Assembly (NCBI GenBank): GCA_020250125.1
Contig: JADCEL010000038.1
Span: 42,912-106,911, forward strand
Source of the DNA: Rhodobacter sp.
GTDB taxonomy: Bacteria > Pseudomonadota > Alphaproteobacteria > Rhodobacterales > Rhodobacteraceae
Length of the DNA stretch: 64,000 nucleotides
Direction of reading: 5' to 3'
Of the stretch, positions 1-8,921 are shown in pieces (position 1 is the first letter of the stretch; every line of letters starts with the position of its first letter). The translations under genes were made by a program, and so were the position numbers. The notes below the pieces were generated by a model. That model ran no database searches. It saw nothing but the letters and a program-made list of their open reading frames with translations, and was not told the origin of the DNA.

Positions 1-750
1 GGCAAGGTTCCAGTCGCGCCCCGAAAAGTTGTCATCCACAAAGCTGCGCAGCGTTCCCATGCGGTTGAACACTTCAACCATCTGATCCGACCCAAGCGCT
101 TCGGGGTCAAGATCGATGAAGGCCTTCCTGTAGAACTCAACCCCGCCCACCGACAGCACGACACCGTCGAACATCGTGGCCTCTTGCCAGGGTTGGCCGC
201 CATGGGCCAGCGCGGTCTTGCCGCTGTCCTTGACCTTCTGCATGGTGGCAACGAAGGCGTCCCAGTCGGCGGGCTGGGCAATGCCAAGCTCGTCCAGAAT
301 GGCCTTGTTGGCCCAGACCCAGTTGGTCGAGTGTACGTTCACCGGGGCCGCAACCCAATTGCCGTCGAATTTGGAAAAGGCCTGAAGCGCCACGGGAACG
401 ACCGCGTCCCAGCCTTCTTCGGCTGCAACGGTGTCAAGGTTGGCAAGCTGGCCTTCGGCGGCCCAATCCTGAATGTCAAAGCCCAGCATCTGAACGGCCG
501 TCGGGGCATCACCGGCCGTGACGCGCGCGCGCAGCGTTGTCATGGCCGCTTCACCGCCACCCCCGGCAACCGGCATGTCGATCCAGCCGATTTCCTTGGT
601 CACAAGATCTTCCTTGAGCACATTCAGCGCGGAGGCTTCACCGCCAGATGTCCACCAGTGCAGAACTTCAACATCCTCGGCCTGTGCAATGCCGGTCGAT
701 GCCAGCAAGGCCGCAGCAATTGCCGTCTTCCTTCCAAAGTAACCACGCAT
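1..750 (-). CDS. Sugar ABC transporter substrate-binding protein (partial)
   Basis: Periplasmic binding protein of the carbohydrate ABC (family 1) type; the 250 N-terminal residues are in the window and the C-terminus runs off the left edge. Residues 1-24 form a Sec signal peptide ending in A-Q-A. The mature protein opens with [12 protein letters not shown], typical of glucose/mannose-type binding proteins, and continues with tryptophan-rich stretches (NWVWANK near residue 140). An AGGAGG ribosome site lies directly upstream of the ATG. It follows the aldehyde dehydrogenase by 47 nt on the same strand, so it is probably the last visible gene of the catabolic operon and links that pathway to uptake of a sugar-like compound. 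Permeases are presumably outside the window. The exact ligand cannot be told. Confidence 0.85.
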   Translation of the reverse strand, partial: MRGYFGRKTAIAAALLASTGIAQAEDVEVLHWWTSGGEASALNVLKEDLVTKEIGWIDMPVAGGGGEAAMTTLRARVTAGDAPTAVQMLGFDIQDWAAEGQLANLDTVAAEEGWDAVVPVALQAFSKFDGNWVAAPVNVHSTNWVWANKAILDELGIAQPADWDAFVATMQKVKDSGKTALAHGGQPWQEATMFDGVVLSVGGVEFYRKAFIDLDPEALGSDQMVEVFNRMGTLRSFVDDNFSGRDWNLA

Positions 751-797
751 GTAGGTCTCCTCCTGTCGCGTTGGTTTCGCCGTCTCCCTGCCGGGTT

Positions 798-2324
798 TCA
801 GGCCTGGTTCACCCAAGGTGCGCGCGTGCGGCCGATCCGCATGACGAGCGATTTCACCTCAAGGAATTCGTCGAAGCCGTAGCTTCCAATCTCGCGCCCC
901 TGGCCGGACTGCTTGACACCGCCAAAGGTGACTTCGGGAAAGCCGTCCATCCAGGTGTTGGTCCAGACCGTTCCGGCCTGAACGCGGCGGCCGAAATCAA
1001 GGCAGGTGTGGATGTCGTCGCACCAGATGCCTGCCGACAGGCCATAGGTCGCGTCATTGGCCAGGGCAATCGCCTCTTCCGGCGTCCGGAAGGTCAGCAC
1101 CGCCAGGACCGGACCGAACACTTCCTCGCGGGCGATGGCCATGTCGGGGGTGACGCCGCGAATCACGGTCGGCTGATAGAATTGCCCCCCAAGGCCCGGC
1201 ACCGTCAGACTGCCGCCGCCCAGGCAGACCTCGGCCCCGGCGGCCACGGCCGCGCGGACGCAGGCATCGATCCTTTCGCGGTGTTCGGGGGTAACGATGG
1301 CCCCGACCTGTGTGTCAGGATGCAGCGGGTTGCCAAAAGCCACCTTGCGCGACAGGGCGACCACACGCGCGACGAAGTCATCCGCAATCTTTTCGTGAAC
1401 GATGATGCGGCTGGACGAATTGCAGCACTGGCCGACGTTGAAGAAGATGCCGAACGTCACCGCATCGGCGGCACCCGCCAGATCGCAATTTGGAAAAATC
1501 ACCTGCGGGTTCTTGCCGCCCAGTTCAAGCGCCACCTTCTTGAGCCTGTCGCCGGCCACCTTTGTGATCGTCCGGCCGACAGCGGTCGATCCGGTAAAGG
1601 TCACCATGTCCACATCGGGGTGACCGGACAGCAGGCTGCCGACCGGATTGCCATGCCCCAGAACGATGTTGCACACGCCTGCGGGCAATCCTGCCTCGGT
1701 CAGCATCCCGGCAAGCATGGCCGTGGTGGATGGTGTCAGCTCGGACGGCTTGACGACGCAGGTGCATCCGGCCGCCAGCGCGAAGGGAAGCTTCTGGCTG
1801 AGAATCCAGAACGGAAAGTTCCACGGCGTGATGATCGACACCACGCCGATGGGTTCTTTCAGAACGACCGCAAGAATGTCGGCGCCCAGTGTGTTATGGC
1901 TGTCACCATGGCTGGTCCGCGCAAGCGACGCCGCGTATCGCCACAAATCCGCCGCGCCGCCGCATTCCCCGCGCGCCTGCGCAATGGGCTTGCCGCTTTC
2001 CAGCGTCTCGATCACTGCCAGGGTCCCGACATTTGCCTCGATCAGATCGGCGACCCTGGTCAGCACCGCCGCACGGGCCTTGCCGGAAAGACGGCTCCAG
2101 CGGCCGTCGTCAAAGGCCGCGCGGGCCGCCCTGATTGCGGCTTCGGCCTCGACCGCCGATCCAAGGGCGGCCTGGCTGACCACCACCCCGTGCGAGGGCG
2201 AGATGCGGTCCGACCTGCGGCCATCCGCACTGTCCTGCGCCACGCCGTCAATGAAATGCCGCGCCTGATAGGCCGTGGCGGGCAGCGCCACCGTCTGGCC
2301 GGAAATGATGTGCAGGTCGTTCAT
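798..2324 (-). CDS. NAD(P)-dependent aldehyde dehydrogenase
   Basis: 508-residue cytosolic aldehyde dehydrogenase that oxidises an aldehyde to the acid. Family motifs are all present: PWNFPF with Asn169, FTGSTAVG at 243-250, the general base Glu267 in ELGGK, and the nucleophile Cys301 in GQCC. Length is normal for the superfamily; the sequence looks like the betaine/aminobutyraldehyde group but the substrate cannot be assigned. It starts 3 nt after the enoyl-CoA hydratase stop, with GGACGG as ribosome site, and is fourth in the leftward operon. With a CoA-transferase and a hydratase next to it, a role in oxidising an intermediate of a CoA-linked catabolic route is inferred. Confidence 0.9.
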   Translation of the reverse strand: MNDLHIISGQTVALPATAYQARHFIDGVAQDSADGRRSDRISPSHGVVVSQAALGSAVEAEAAIRAARAAFDDGRWSRLSGKARAAVLTRVADLIEANVGTLAVIETLESGKPIAQARGECGGAADLWRYAASLARTSHGDSHNTLGADILAVVLKEPIGVVSIITPWNFPFWILSQKLPFALAAGCTCVVKPSELTPSTTAMLAGMLTEAGLPAGVCNIVLGHGNPVGSLLSGHPDVDMVTFTGSTAVGRTITKVAGDRLKKVALELGGKNPQVIFPNCDLAGAADAVTFGIFFNVGQCCNSSSRIIVHEKIADDFVARVVALSRKVAFGNPLHPDTQVGAIVTPEHRERIDACVRAAVAAGAEVCLGGGSLTVPGLGGQFYQPTVIRGVTPDMAIAREEVFGPVLAVLTFRTPEEAIALANDATYGLSAGIWCDDIHTCLDFGRRVQAGTVWTNTWMDGFPEVTFGGVKQSGQGREIGSYGFDEFLEVKSLVMRIGRTRAPWVNQA

Positions 2325-2327
2325 GAC

Positions 2328-3095
2328 TTACCGTCCCGAGAATTCCGGTTTGCGTTTTTCCCGGAACGCGGCAACGCCTTCATCCCGGTCGGCAGTGGCG
2401 GCGATGGCGGCACTGCCCAGCGCCTCGACCATCGCGCCGCGATCTTCGCCCTGTGCGGCGTGGATCATGGCTTTGCAGATTTCGACCGCGCGCGGCGAAA
2501 GGCCAAGGGCGCGGTCCAGCAGCGCCAGCGCCAGGGCGCGCGGATCATCGCCGACGGCTGACACAAATCCGCAGGCCAGGGCCCGGTCCGCCCTGATCCG
2601 CTGACCGAACAGCGCCATTTCCTTGACCATGGCTTCGGGCATCAGCCGCATCAGCCGCTGCGTGCCCGACCAGCCCGGAACAATCCCGATGCCGGCCTCG
2701 GGAAGGGCAAGGCCGGCACCGGTCGCCATCACCCGCAGATCACAGGCGGCGGCAAGTTCCAGACCACCCCCAAAGGCGTGGCCGTTCAGAACGGCAATTG
2801 TGGGTTTGCCAAGCCGCGCCAGGCGGTCGAAAACCCGGTGGCCGTCGCGCACCCAGTGGCGGGCAAACTCGGCCGGGCTCAGATCACCCCAGCCGTTGAT
2901 GTCGGCCCCCGTACAGAAGGCGCGATCACCGGTTGCGGTAAGCATCACCGCGCCGATTGCGCTGTCTTGCCCGACAACCTCGAGATGCCGGGCCAACTGG
3001 TCCAGCATCCCGGCTGTGAAGGCGTTCATCCTGGCCGGATTGTCGAGGCGAAGCTCGGCTATCCTGCCGTGACGGATCAGATCAACAGCGCTCAT
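2328..3095 (-). CDS. Enoyl-CoA hydratase/isomerase family protein
   Basis: 255-residue crotonase-fold protein. The CoA-binding/oxyanion segments are present: FCTGADI near residues 60-66 and GHAFGGG at 105-111. The two acidic residues used by classical hydratases are kept at Glu113 (GLELAAACDL) and Glu133 (LPEAGIGIVPG). It probably hydrates a trans-2-enoyl-CoA. The start codon overlaps the upstream CoA-transferase stop in an ATGA arrangement, so the two are translationally coupled. Substrate chain and position specificity cannot be read from sequence. Confidence 0.88.
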   Translation of the reverse strand: MSAVDLIRHGRIAELRLDNPARMNAFTAGMLDQLARHLEVVGQDSAIGAVMLTATGDRAFCTGADINGWGDLSPAEFARHWVRDGHRVFDRLARLGKPTIAVLNGHAFGGGLELAAACDLRVMATGAGLALPEAGIGIVPGWSGTQRLMRLMPEAMVKEMALFGQRIRADRALACGFVSAVGDDPRALALALLDRALGLSPRAVEICKAMIHAAQGEDRGAMVEALGSAAIAATADRDEGVAAFREKRKPEFSGR

Positions 3096-4663
3096 TTGCC
3101 CCAGCCCATCGGCGCATCGGCCAGAAGCGACATCGGCAGGGTGATCGCATCGTGTGCAATCCGGACCCGCCCGCCGGATGCCGCGACGATATCGCGCAAA
3201 GGGTCAATGCCGGGCATGATCTCGGTGGCGATCAGGCCGGTTTCGGCCAGCCGGATCACGCAGCGTTCGGTAATGTAAAGCACATCCTGCCCCAGGGCGC
3301 GGGCGCGCTTTCCCGAAAACGTCACATGTTCAACCGTTTCGACCATCTTCGTGAACTTGCCCGGCGCCACGACCCTGATGCCGTCAGGCGCAAGGTCGAT
3401 CTGCGCGCCGGCCTCGAACCAGCCGGAGAACACGATTTTCCTCGCCCCCGAGGTGATATCGACAAACCCGCCGCAGCCCGCCGTCAGATAGGGTTTCTTG
3501 CCCAGTTTCGAGACATTGACATTCCCTTCGCGGTCCACCTCAAGAAATGACAGGAAGGATACATCGAAGCCGCCGCCCTGGAAGTAGATGAACTGCTGCG
3601 GAGACGGCACGTAGGCATCGGCATTCGACGCGCAGCCAAAGGCAAAGCCGGTCAGCGGCATTCCCCCCACGGCACCTTGTTCTATGGCCCAGGTCACGGC
3701 CTCGGGATGGCCTTCCTCCAGCAGGATGCGCGGCACCAGTGCCGAAATGCCAAAGCCAAGATTGGCGGTCATTCCGGGCCGCAATTCCATGGCCGCGCGG
3801 CGCGCGATGATCTTTTCGATACCATGTTCGGCCAGTGCAAAGCTGCTCCATGGCCGCATGATCTGGCCGGAAATCGCGGGGTCATACTGCGTTTCGCAGG
3901 TCTGCTTCTGATCGGGGTCGATCACCACCAGATCCACCAGATGGCCCGGCACCCGGACGTCATGGGGCCGCAGCGATCCGCGTTTGGTCATGCGGCTGAC
4001 CTGTGCAATCACCAGCCCGCCGTGATTGCGCACGCAGATTGCCTGTTCCAGCCCGCCCAGATAGGCCCCTTCGTGTTCATAGGTCAGGTTGCCGAACTCA
4101 TCCGCCGTGGTTGCGCGCAGGATGGCCACATCCGGGATGATGTTCGGAAAGTGCAGCCAGGTGTCGCCGCCAAACTCCACCCGGCGGACAATCGGTGCCG
4201 CAGCCCCCAGCGCGTTCATCGCGCAGCCTTCGCGGAGCGGATCAACGAAGGTATCAAGGCCCACCTTCGTCAACACGCCCGCACGCCTGGCTGCGGCGTC
4301 GCGGTTCATGTCAAACAGGATGCCCGAGGGCACGTTGTAGGCTTGCACGCGGTTCTCGACGATCATCTTCCAGATTTCCGGCATCGGCCTGCTGGACGGA
4401 CCCGAAGGATAGGACCCCCCGAGGATGCGGGTCAGAAGGCCGTCCCTGGCGATGTGATCAACGCCCTTGACGCCGTACATGTCACCGGCGGCAATCGGAT
4501 GGATGGCAGTCAGGCCGCGGGGGTGGCCTTCCACATCAAAGCGCGCGCCGATGGCCGCCAGGACAAGGTCCGGGCACCCGAGGGCGGATGACGAAGATAC
4601 AGTGACAACGGCCCCGTCGGGAATGCGGGCAACCGCATCTGCGGCACTTGTCAGCTTGCTCAT
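3092..4663 (-). CDS. Acetate/propionate-type CoA-transferase
   Basis: 523-residue family I CoA-transferase carrying both alpha and beta halves in one chain, as in YdiF/propionate CoA-transferase. It moves CoA between acyl-CoA and a free acid through a glutamyl-CoA thioester; the likely catalytic residue is Glu328 in the segment AIEQGAVGG. A longer reading exists upstream, but ATG 4663 is chosen because GGAGAG lies just before it and because it overlaps the upstream oxidoreductase stop as ATGA, whereas the extension is low-complexity Arg-rich sequence. The other end overlaps the hydratase in the same way. It probably activates an acid made by this operon. Confidence 0.88.
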   Translation of the reverse strand: MSKLTSAADAVARIPDGAVVTVSSSSALGCPDLVLAAIGARFDVEGHPRGLTAIHPIAAGDMYGVKGVDHIARDGLLTRILGGSYPSGPSSRPMPEIWKMIVENRVQAYNVPSGILFDMNRDAAARRAGVLTKVGLDTFVDPLREGCAMNALGAAAPIVRRVEFGGDTWLHFPNIIPDVAILRATTADEFGNLTYEHEGAYLGGLEQAICVRNHGGLVIAQVSRMTKRGSLRPHDVRVPGHLVDLVVIDPDQKQTCETQYDPAISGQIMRPWSSFALAEHGIEKIIARRAAMELRPGMTANLGFGISALVPRILLEEGHPEAVTWAIEQGAVGGMPLTGFAFGCASNADAYVPSPQQFIYFQGGGFDVSFLSFLEVDREGNVNVSKLGKKPYLTAGCGGFVDITSGARKIVFSGWFEAGAQIDLAPDGIRVVAPGKFTKMVETVEHVTFSGKRARALGQDVLYITERCVIRLAETGLIATEIMPGIDPLRDIVAASGGRVRIAHDAITLPMSLLADAPMGWGK

Positions 4664-5664
4664 GCGGTCTCTCCGTACATCACGGCCTGGCGCCGGCCAG
4701 TGCGCGCGGCATCGCGGACGGCAGTGGCAATCTGCAGGGATTTCACCCCGTCTCGCCCCGACGCGGCGGGCTTTTGCGTGCCTGTCACCGCCGCGCAGAA
4801 ATTCCGCACAACACTTTGGTAAATCGCGCAACGGTCGAATTCGATGCGTGCCGTTCCCTGTGCGGTGATCAGGTCAATCTCTCCCACAGGGTCTTGCGAC
4901 AGCACATTCCGGGCAAGAATGGACCCTTCGGTGCCATGCACCTCCACCCCGGACGCGGCGAAAGGATGGGTAAAGCTTTCATGGCTGAACACCATTGTTC
5001 CCGAGGGCATCGCCCAAACCGACATCGCGCTGTCTTCCACGCCCCGGCCCATCCCGGTGGCATCCATATGCGCCACGACCGAAACCGGGTCTTCGCCCAG
5101 CAGGAAGCGGACGGTGTCGGCGTTGTGAACCGTCAGATCGGCAATCACCCCGCCGCCGGCAGCCGGATTGTCCAGCCGCCAGCCACGCAGATGGACCGGC
5201 AGTTCCACGGCGTGGAATACCCTTAAGGACAGGATTTTCCCGACCCTGCCCGCAGCGATCAGATCGCGGATCGCGCGCAGGCTGCCTGCACTGCGAAGAT
5301 GGTGGTTGGTGGCAAACACAACCCCTGCCGTTTCGGCGGCCCGCACCATGTCTTGCGCATCCGCGACGGCGGTCGCCAGCGGCTTTTCGCACAGCACATG
5401 CTTTGCGGCGGCAATCGCGGCCATTGCCTGACCGTGGTGCTTTTCATTGGTCGATGAAATGTAGACGGCACCCACGGCAGGATCGGCCAATGCCTCGGCC
5501 AGATCGGTGCCGCAACGGGCTATGCCGTGGGTCGCGGCAAAAGCGGCAGCGCGGCCGGCAGAGCCACTGATCACCCAGCGCACATCGTTGTCCTGCTGCG
5601 CGCGGACCGCCCCGACAAGATACTGGCCGGCAATCGTGCTGGCCCCGACAAACACCCAGTTCAC
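4660..5664 (-). CDS. Gfo/Idh/MocA family oxidoreductase
   Basis: About 334-residue NAD(P)-dependent dehydrogenase of the Gfo/Idh/MocA family, which acts on sugars, inositols and their derivatives. The N-terminal Rossmann segment is FVGASTIAGQ; the diagnostic EKP motif is in LCEKPLATA. An ATG at 5727 is in frame, but it lies inside the perfect palindrome at 5692-5728 and gives an atypical 21-residue leader, so a GTG around 5664-5676 (5664 chosen, preceded by GGGGGTGG) is preferred. First gene of the leftward operon, coupled by ATGA to the CoA-transferase. Together with the sugar-type binding protein it suggests that the pathway starts from a cyclic polyol or sugar derivative; this is inference. 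Confidence 0.83.
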   Translation of the reverse strand: MNWVFVGASTIAGQYLVGAVRAQQDNDVRWVISGSAGRAAAFAATHGIARCGTDLAEALADPAVGAVYISSTNEKHHGQAMAAIAAAKHVLCEKPLATAVADAQDMVRAAETAGVVFATNHHLRSAGSLRAIRDLIAAGRVGKILSLRVFHAVELPVHLRGWRLDNPAAGGGVIADLTVHNADTVRFLLGEDPVSVVAHMDATGMGRGVEDSAMSVWAMPSGTMVFSHESFTHPFAASGVEVHGTEGSILARNVLSQDPVGEIDLITAQGTARIEFDRCAIYQSVVRNFCAAVTGTQKPAASGRDGVKSLQIATAVRDAARTGRRQAVMYGETA

Positions 5665-5691
5665 AGCCACCCCCACGCCCTGCCAAAGGAT

Positions 5692-5728
5692 TATGGATCG
5701 TTCCAGACGAGTAGTGGAACGATCCATA
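5692..5728. promoter_or_regulatory. Perfect 14-bp-arm palindrome, probable operator
   Basis: Left arm TATGGATCGTTCCA at 5692-5705 and right arm TGGAACGATCCATA at 5715-5728 are exact reverse complements separated by 9 nt. Two further GTTCCA half-sites follow at 5745-5750 and 5759-5764. The element sits immediately upstream of the leftward catabolic operon. Such symmetry is typical of a dimeric repressor (GntR, IclR or LacI type), but no regulator gene is visible beside it. It could also form an mRNA hairpin if transcription starts upstream. Confidence 0.7.
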
Positions 5729-5764
5729 TTCTGTCAACAGGAAGGTTCCATCGCAGCTGTTCCA

Positions 5765-6600
5765 GTCAGGCGGGGGTCAGTGCAACGCTGGTTCCGGCAA
5801 GTCTTCAAGGGGTTTGCGGCGGATACGGTCAGGGCCGCAGCAGGTTCCGGGGGCAGACGGCAAGTGCCACCGGCACGGATCAACGGCGGCGCGGGTCAGG
5901 TCACCGGATGCCCGGAAGACTCGGTTGCATGGCGCAGGATGCGGCCCGTGAACCCTTCCGGCAGACCGCTTTGGGTGGCAGCGCGGCGGCCTGTCCGGCC
6001 CCTTGTGCCTCTGGTCGCGCCCAGGCGGTTTTCAGGCGCGGTCAGGTGCCGACACGCCCGGCGGACAATCTGGCAGCGGATTGCGCGCCGCACCCCGTTC
6101 CGGGGCGGCGCGGCCGGGCACGTTCCGCCGACGCGCGTCTTTCGCAGCACCGGGGTCAACCATTGCACGGTGTTCGCGGTGCAGATGGCTGCCCGCGCTG
6201 TTCCGGCCGCTGTCCTGAACATCCCGCAAGACCTGTGGCCCCCGAATCAGGGTCGGTTGAGGTTCCTCTCCGGCGGATGACTGTTGCGGCGGTTGCAATC
6301 AACGCGCCGCAGCATGTGCCTGTCCTGCGGCGGTGCAGGGCGATGTCCGCATCGCAGTCCTGAACCAAGGTCCGCCGCCCGGCCCCGCCATGATCCGGCC
6401 CCCGCCCCAAGACCGGCGGAGGACCCCCGGGTCGGGCTGCAAACGGCCCTTCCGCAGAAGGACGGGGGCGGCCCGACATGGCGTCACACCGGTCAGGAAA
6501 GAAGAAATTGACCAAAAGGCAGATCATGCTAACAGTGACCGGCAGGGTCGGGTGCGCCAGGGCTGACGGATCGGCGCAGCGGACGGCCATGGGGTGCCGG
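5765..6600. other. Long intergenic region without a recognisable gene
   Basis: About 835 nt between two divergently transcribed operons. Several open frames of 70-280 codons cross it on both strands, but they are Arg/Pro/Gly-rich, overlap one another and resemble no family I know. GC is similar to the surroundings. It should contain the promoter of the rightward amidohydrolase/BMP operon (a TTGACC element occurs at about 6507). It may be a decayed gene; I see no residual domain. Confidence 0.4.
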
Positions 6601-7893
6601 ATGCTGGATTTGCTCATACGGGCCGGTCGTTTGCCTGACCGGAAGGATGCGGTGGACATCGCCATCCTGAACGGCCGGATTGCCGGGATTTCGCCCCGTA
6701 TCGACACGGCTGCCGCCCGCACGATCGAGGCGGCCGGACGGCTGGTTGCGCCCGGTTTCGTCGACCCGCATTTCCACATGGATGCCACCCTCAGCCTGGG
6801 CCTGCCGCGCCTGAACCGGTCAGGCACCTTGTTGGAAGGCATCGCCCTTTGGGGAGAGCTGAAGCCGCTTCTGACGGTCGACGCGGTGATGGAGCGGGCC
6901 TTGCGCTATTGCGATCTGGCGGTGTCGCAGGGGCTTCTGGCGATCCGCACGCATGTGGATGTCTGCGATGACCGTCTGACCGCCACCGAAGCCCTGATCG
7001 AGGTCCGCAGGCGCGTCGCACCCTATATCGACCTTCAGCTTGTCGCCTTTCCGCAGGATGGCCTGTTCCGCAGCCCCAATGCCGAGGCAAACCTGCTGCG
7101 CGCCCTGGACATGGGCGTTGATGTGGTTGGCGGCATTCCGCATTTCGAACGGACGATGCAGGATGGCGCGGCATCGGTGCGCCGCCTGTGCGAGATTGCG
7201 GCTGACCGGGGTCTGCCGGTCGATCTGCATTGCGACGAAAGCGATGACCCGATGTCGCGTCACATCGAAACCCTGGCGGCCGAGACGGTGCGCCTTGGTC
7301 TGCAGGGGCGCGTCGTGGGATCGCATTGCACATCGATGCATTCGATGGACAATTACTATGCCTCAAAGCTCATTCCGCTGATTGCCGAGGCGGGTCTGCA
7401 CATCGTGCCAAACCCGTTGATCAACCTGACCCTGCAGGGCCGGTCCGACACCTATCCGCGTCGCCGGGGCCTGACGCGGGTGGCCGAACTGCGGGCGGCG
7501 GGCGTGAATGTGGCGCTGGGACAGGATTGCACGATGGACCCGTGGTATCCGCTGGGTTCGGCCGATATGCTGGAGGTGGCCCACATGGCGGTTCATGCCG
7601 TTCCCATGACCTCGCGTGAGGCGATGGCCTGGTCCTTTGCCTCTGTCACCGTGAACGGGGCGCGGGCGATGGGCCTTCCGGACCCGACACTGCGGGTCGG
7701 CGGGCCGGCGACGATGGTTGTCCTGCAGGCGCGCGACCCGATCGAGGCGGTGCGCCTGAAGGCGACCCGCCTTGCCGTGATCCGGAACGGCAGGGTTCTG
7801 GCGCAGACCGCCCCCAGGGTGGCACAGCTGTCGCTGCCGGGGCGGCCCGACAGCCTTGACCCTGCGTCCTGTGCCCCGATTGCCGAAGATTGA
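6601..7893 (+). CDS. CodA-like amidohydrolase (cytosine deaminase family)
   Basis: 430-residue metal-dependent amidohydrolase. Compared from memory with E. coli cytosine deaminase, the metal and catalytic residues appear at a constant offset of four: His57-x-His59 (PHFHMD), Gln152, His210, Glu213 (HCDE), His242 (GSHC) and Asp309 (GQDC). The C-terminal DPWYPLG stretch is also conserved. CodA has a second Asp right after the metal Asp, but here it is Cys310, so the substrate probably differs from cytosine. ATG 6601 is chosen over an in-frame start at 6478 because family homology starts here. It heads an operon with a BMP-type importer and an amidase, which suggests deamination or hydrolysis of an imported N-heterocycle. 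Confidence 0.85.
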   Translation: MLDLLIRAGRLPDRKDAVDIAILNGRIAGISPRIDTAAARTIEAAGRLVAPGFVDPHFHMDATLSLGLPRLNRSGTLLEGIALWGELKPLLTVDAVMERALRYCDLAVSQGLLAIRTHVDVCDDRLTATEALIEVRRRVAPYIDLQLVAFPQDGLFRSPNAEANLLRALDMGVDVVGGIPHFERTMQDGAASVRRLCEIAADRGLPVDLHCDESDDPMSRHIETLAAETVRLGLQGRVVGSHCTSMHSMDNYYASKLIPLIAEAGLHIVPNPLINLTLQGRSDTYPRRRGLTRVAELRAAGVNVALGQDCTMDPWYPLGSADMLEVAHMAVHAVPMTSREAMAWSFASVTVNGARAMGLPDPTLRVGGPATMVVLQARDPIEAVRLKATRLAVIRNGRVLAQTAPRVAQLSLPGRPDSLDPASCAPIAED

Positions 7894-7931
7894 CCGACCC
7901 TCTCTCTCACCCTCTGCAAAGGACTGCTGCC

Positions 7932-8915
7932 ATGATCTTGACCGCTTCCCGCCGCCAGCTTCTGCTGGGTGCTGCCGCCACACTGGCCCTGCCTGTCTAC
8001 CTGCGCCGCGCCAACGCCCAGACCGTGATCAAGGTCGCGGGCATCCATGCCTCGCCGGTTGAAAACGCCTGGAATTCGCGCGTGCATTCCGCGCTTGAGG
8101 CGGCAGCCGCCAGCGGACTGATCACTTACGAGTTTTCCGAAGGCGTGGCCGCGACCGACTATCCGCGGGCCATGCGCGAATATGCAGAGGGCGGCGCGAA
8201 CCTGATCTGGGGCGAAAGCTATGCCGTAGAGGCCGAGGCGCGGGCCGTTGCGGCCGATTACCCGGATGTTGCCTTCCTGATGGGATCGTCCGGCGGGCCG
8301 GAGGGGAACAATTTCGGCGTCTTCGGGACGCGCAACCACGAGGCGGCCTACCTGGCCGGCATGCTTGCGGGCAGGATGTCTGCGTCCAACACCTTCGGAT
8401 CGGTCGGGGGGTATCCCATCCCCGAGGTCAACCTGCTGATCAACGCCTACCGGATGGGCGTCAGGGAAGTGAACCCCGATGCCAGGTTCCTGAACGGATT
8501 CATCGGCGCGTGGTTCGACCCGGCCAAGGCAAAGGAAGCCGCCGTGGCACAGATCGATGCCGGTGCGGATATTCTGTTCGGGGAACGGATCGGCACGGCG
8601 GATGGTGCGCAGGAACGCGGCGTGAAGGCCATCGGTTCGCTGATCGACTATACGCCACGCTATCCCGGCACGGTTTTTGCCAATGCGATCTGGAACTTCG
8701 GCCCCACCATCGATGCCGTCGTGGCAGATGTGGCCGGCGGCAAACCGGTGGGCCGCGACTATACCGGGTATTCCTTCATGAAATACGGCGGCAACGAGCT
8801 GATCTTTGTGGCCGGCGAGGTGCCTGCCGATGCCCTGCCCGCAATGGAAGCCAAGAAGGCGGCCATCGCGGCAGGCGCGTTCGAAGTGCCGATTGACGCG
8901 AACGAGCCTGCCTGA
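7932..8915 (+). CDS. BMP family ABC transporter substrate-binding protein
   Basis: 327-residue lipobinding-type protein of the BMP/PnrA family, which binds nucleosides, purines or related heterocycles in the periplasm. The N-terminus carries a twin-arginine signal (SRRQLLLG followed by a hydrophobic stretch, cleavage near A-N-A-Q). ATG 7932 is chosen because it places this signal at the start and has AAAGGA 8-14 nt upstream; a TTG at 7890 is in frame but less likely. The permeases and ATPase for it are encoded downstream at 10265-13762. Export by Tat implies that folding may occur before secretion. Confidence 0.88.
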   Translation: MILTASRRQLLLGAAATLALPVYLRRANAQTVIKVAGIHASPVENAWNSRVHSALEAAAASGLITYEFSEGVAATDYPRAMREYAEGGANLIWGESYAVEAEARAVAADYPDVAFLMGSSGGPEGNNFGVFGTRNHEAAYLAGMLAGRMSASNTFGSVGGYPIPEVNLLINAYRMGVREVNPDARFLNGFIGAWFDPAKAKEAAVAQIDAGADILFGERIGTADGAQERGVKAIGSLIDYTPRYPGTVFANAIWNFGPTIDAVVADVAGGKPVGRDYTGYSFMKYGGNELIFVAGEVPADALPAMEAKKAAIAAGAFEVPIDANEPA

Positions 8916-8921
8916 GCCGGG

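Noticed and set aside
648..2561. Plus-strand open frame of 637 codons across the aldehyde dehydrogenase
   Set aside because: It is antisense to a gene with full catalytic motifs, has Arg/His/Gly-rich composition and matches no family; long antisense frames are common in DNA of this GC content.
5507..6363. Plus-strand frames of 257 and 278 codons in the gap before the amidohydrolase
   Set aside because: They begin inside the Gfo/Idh gene on the other strand, overlap each other and contain no recognisable domain.
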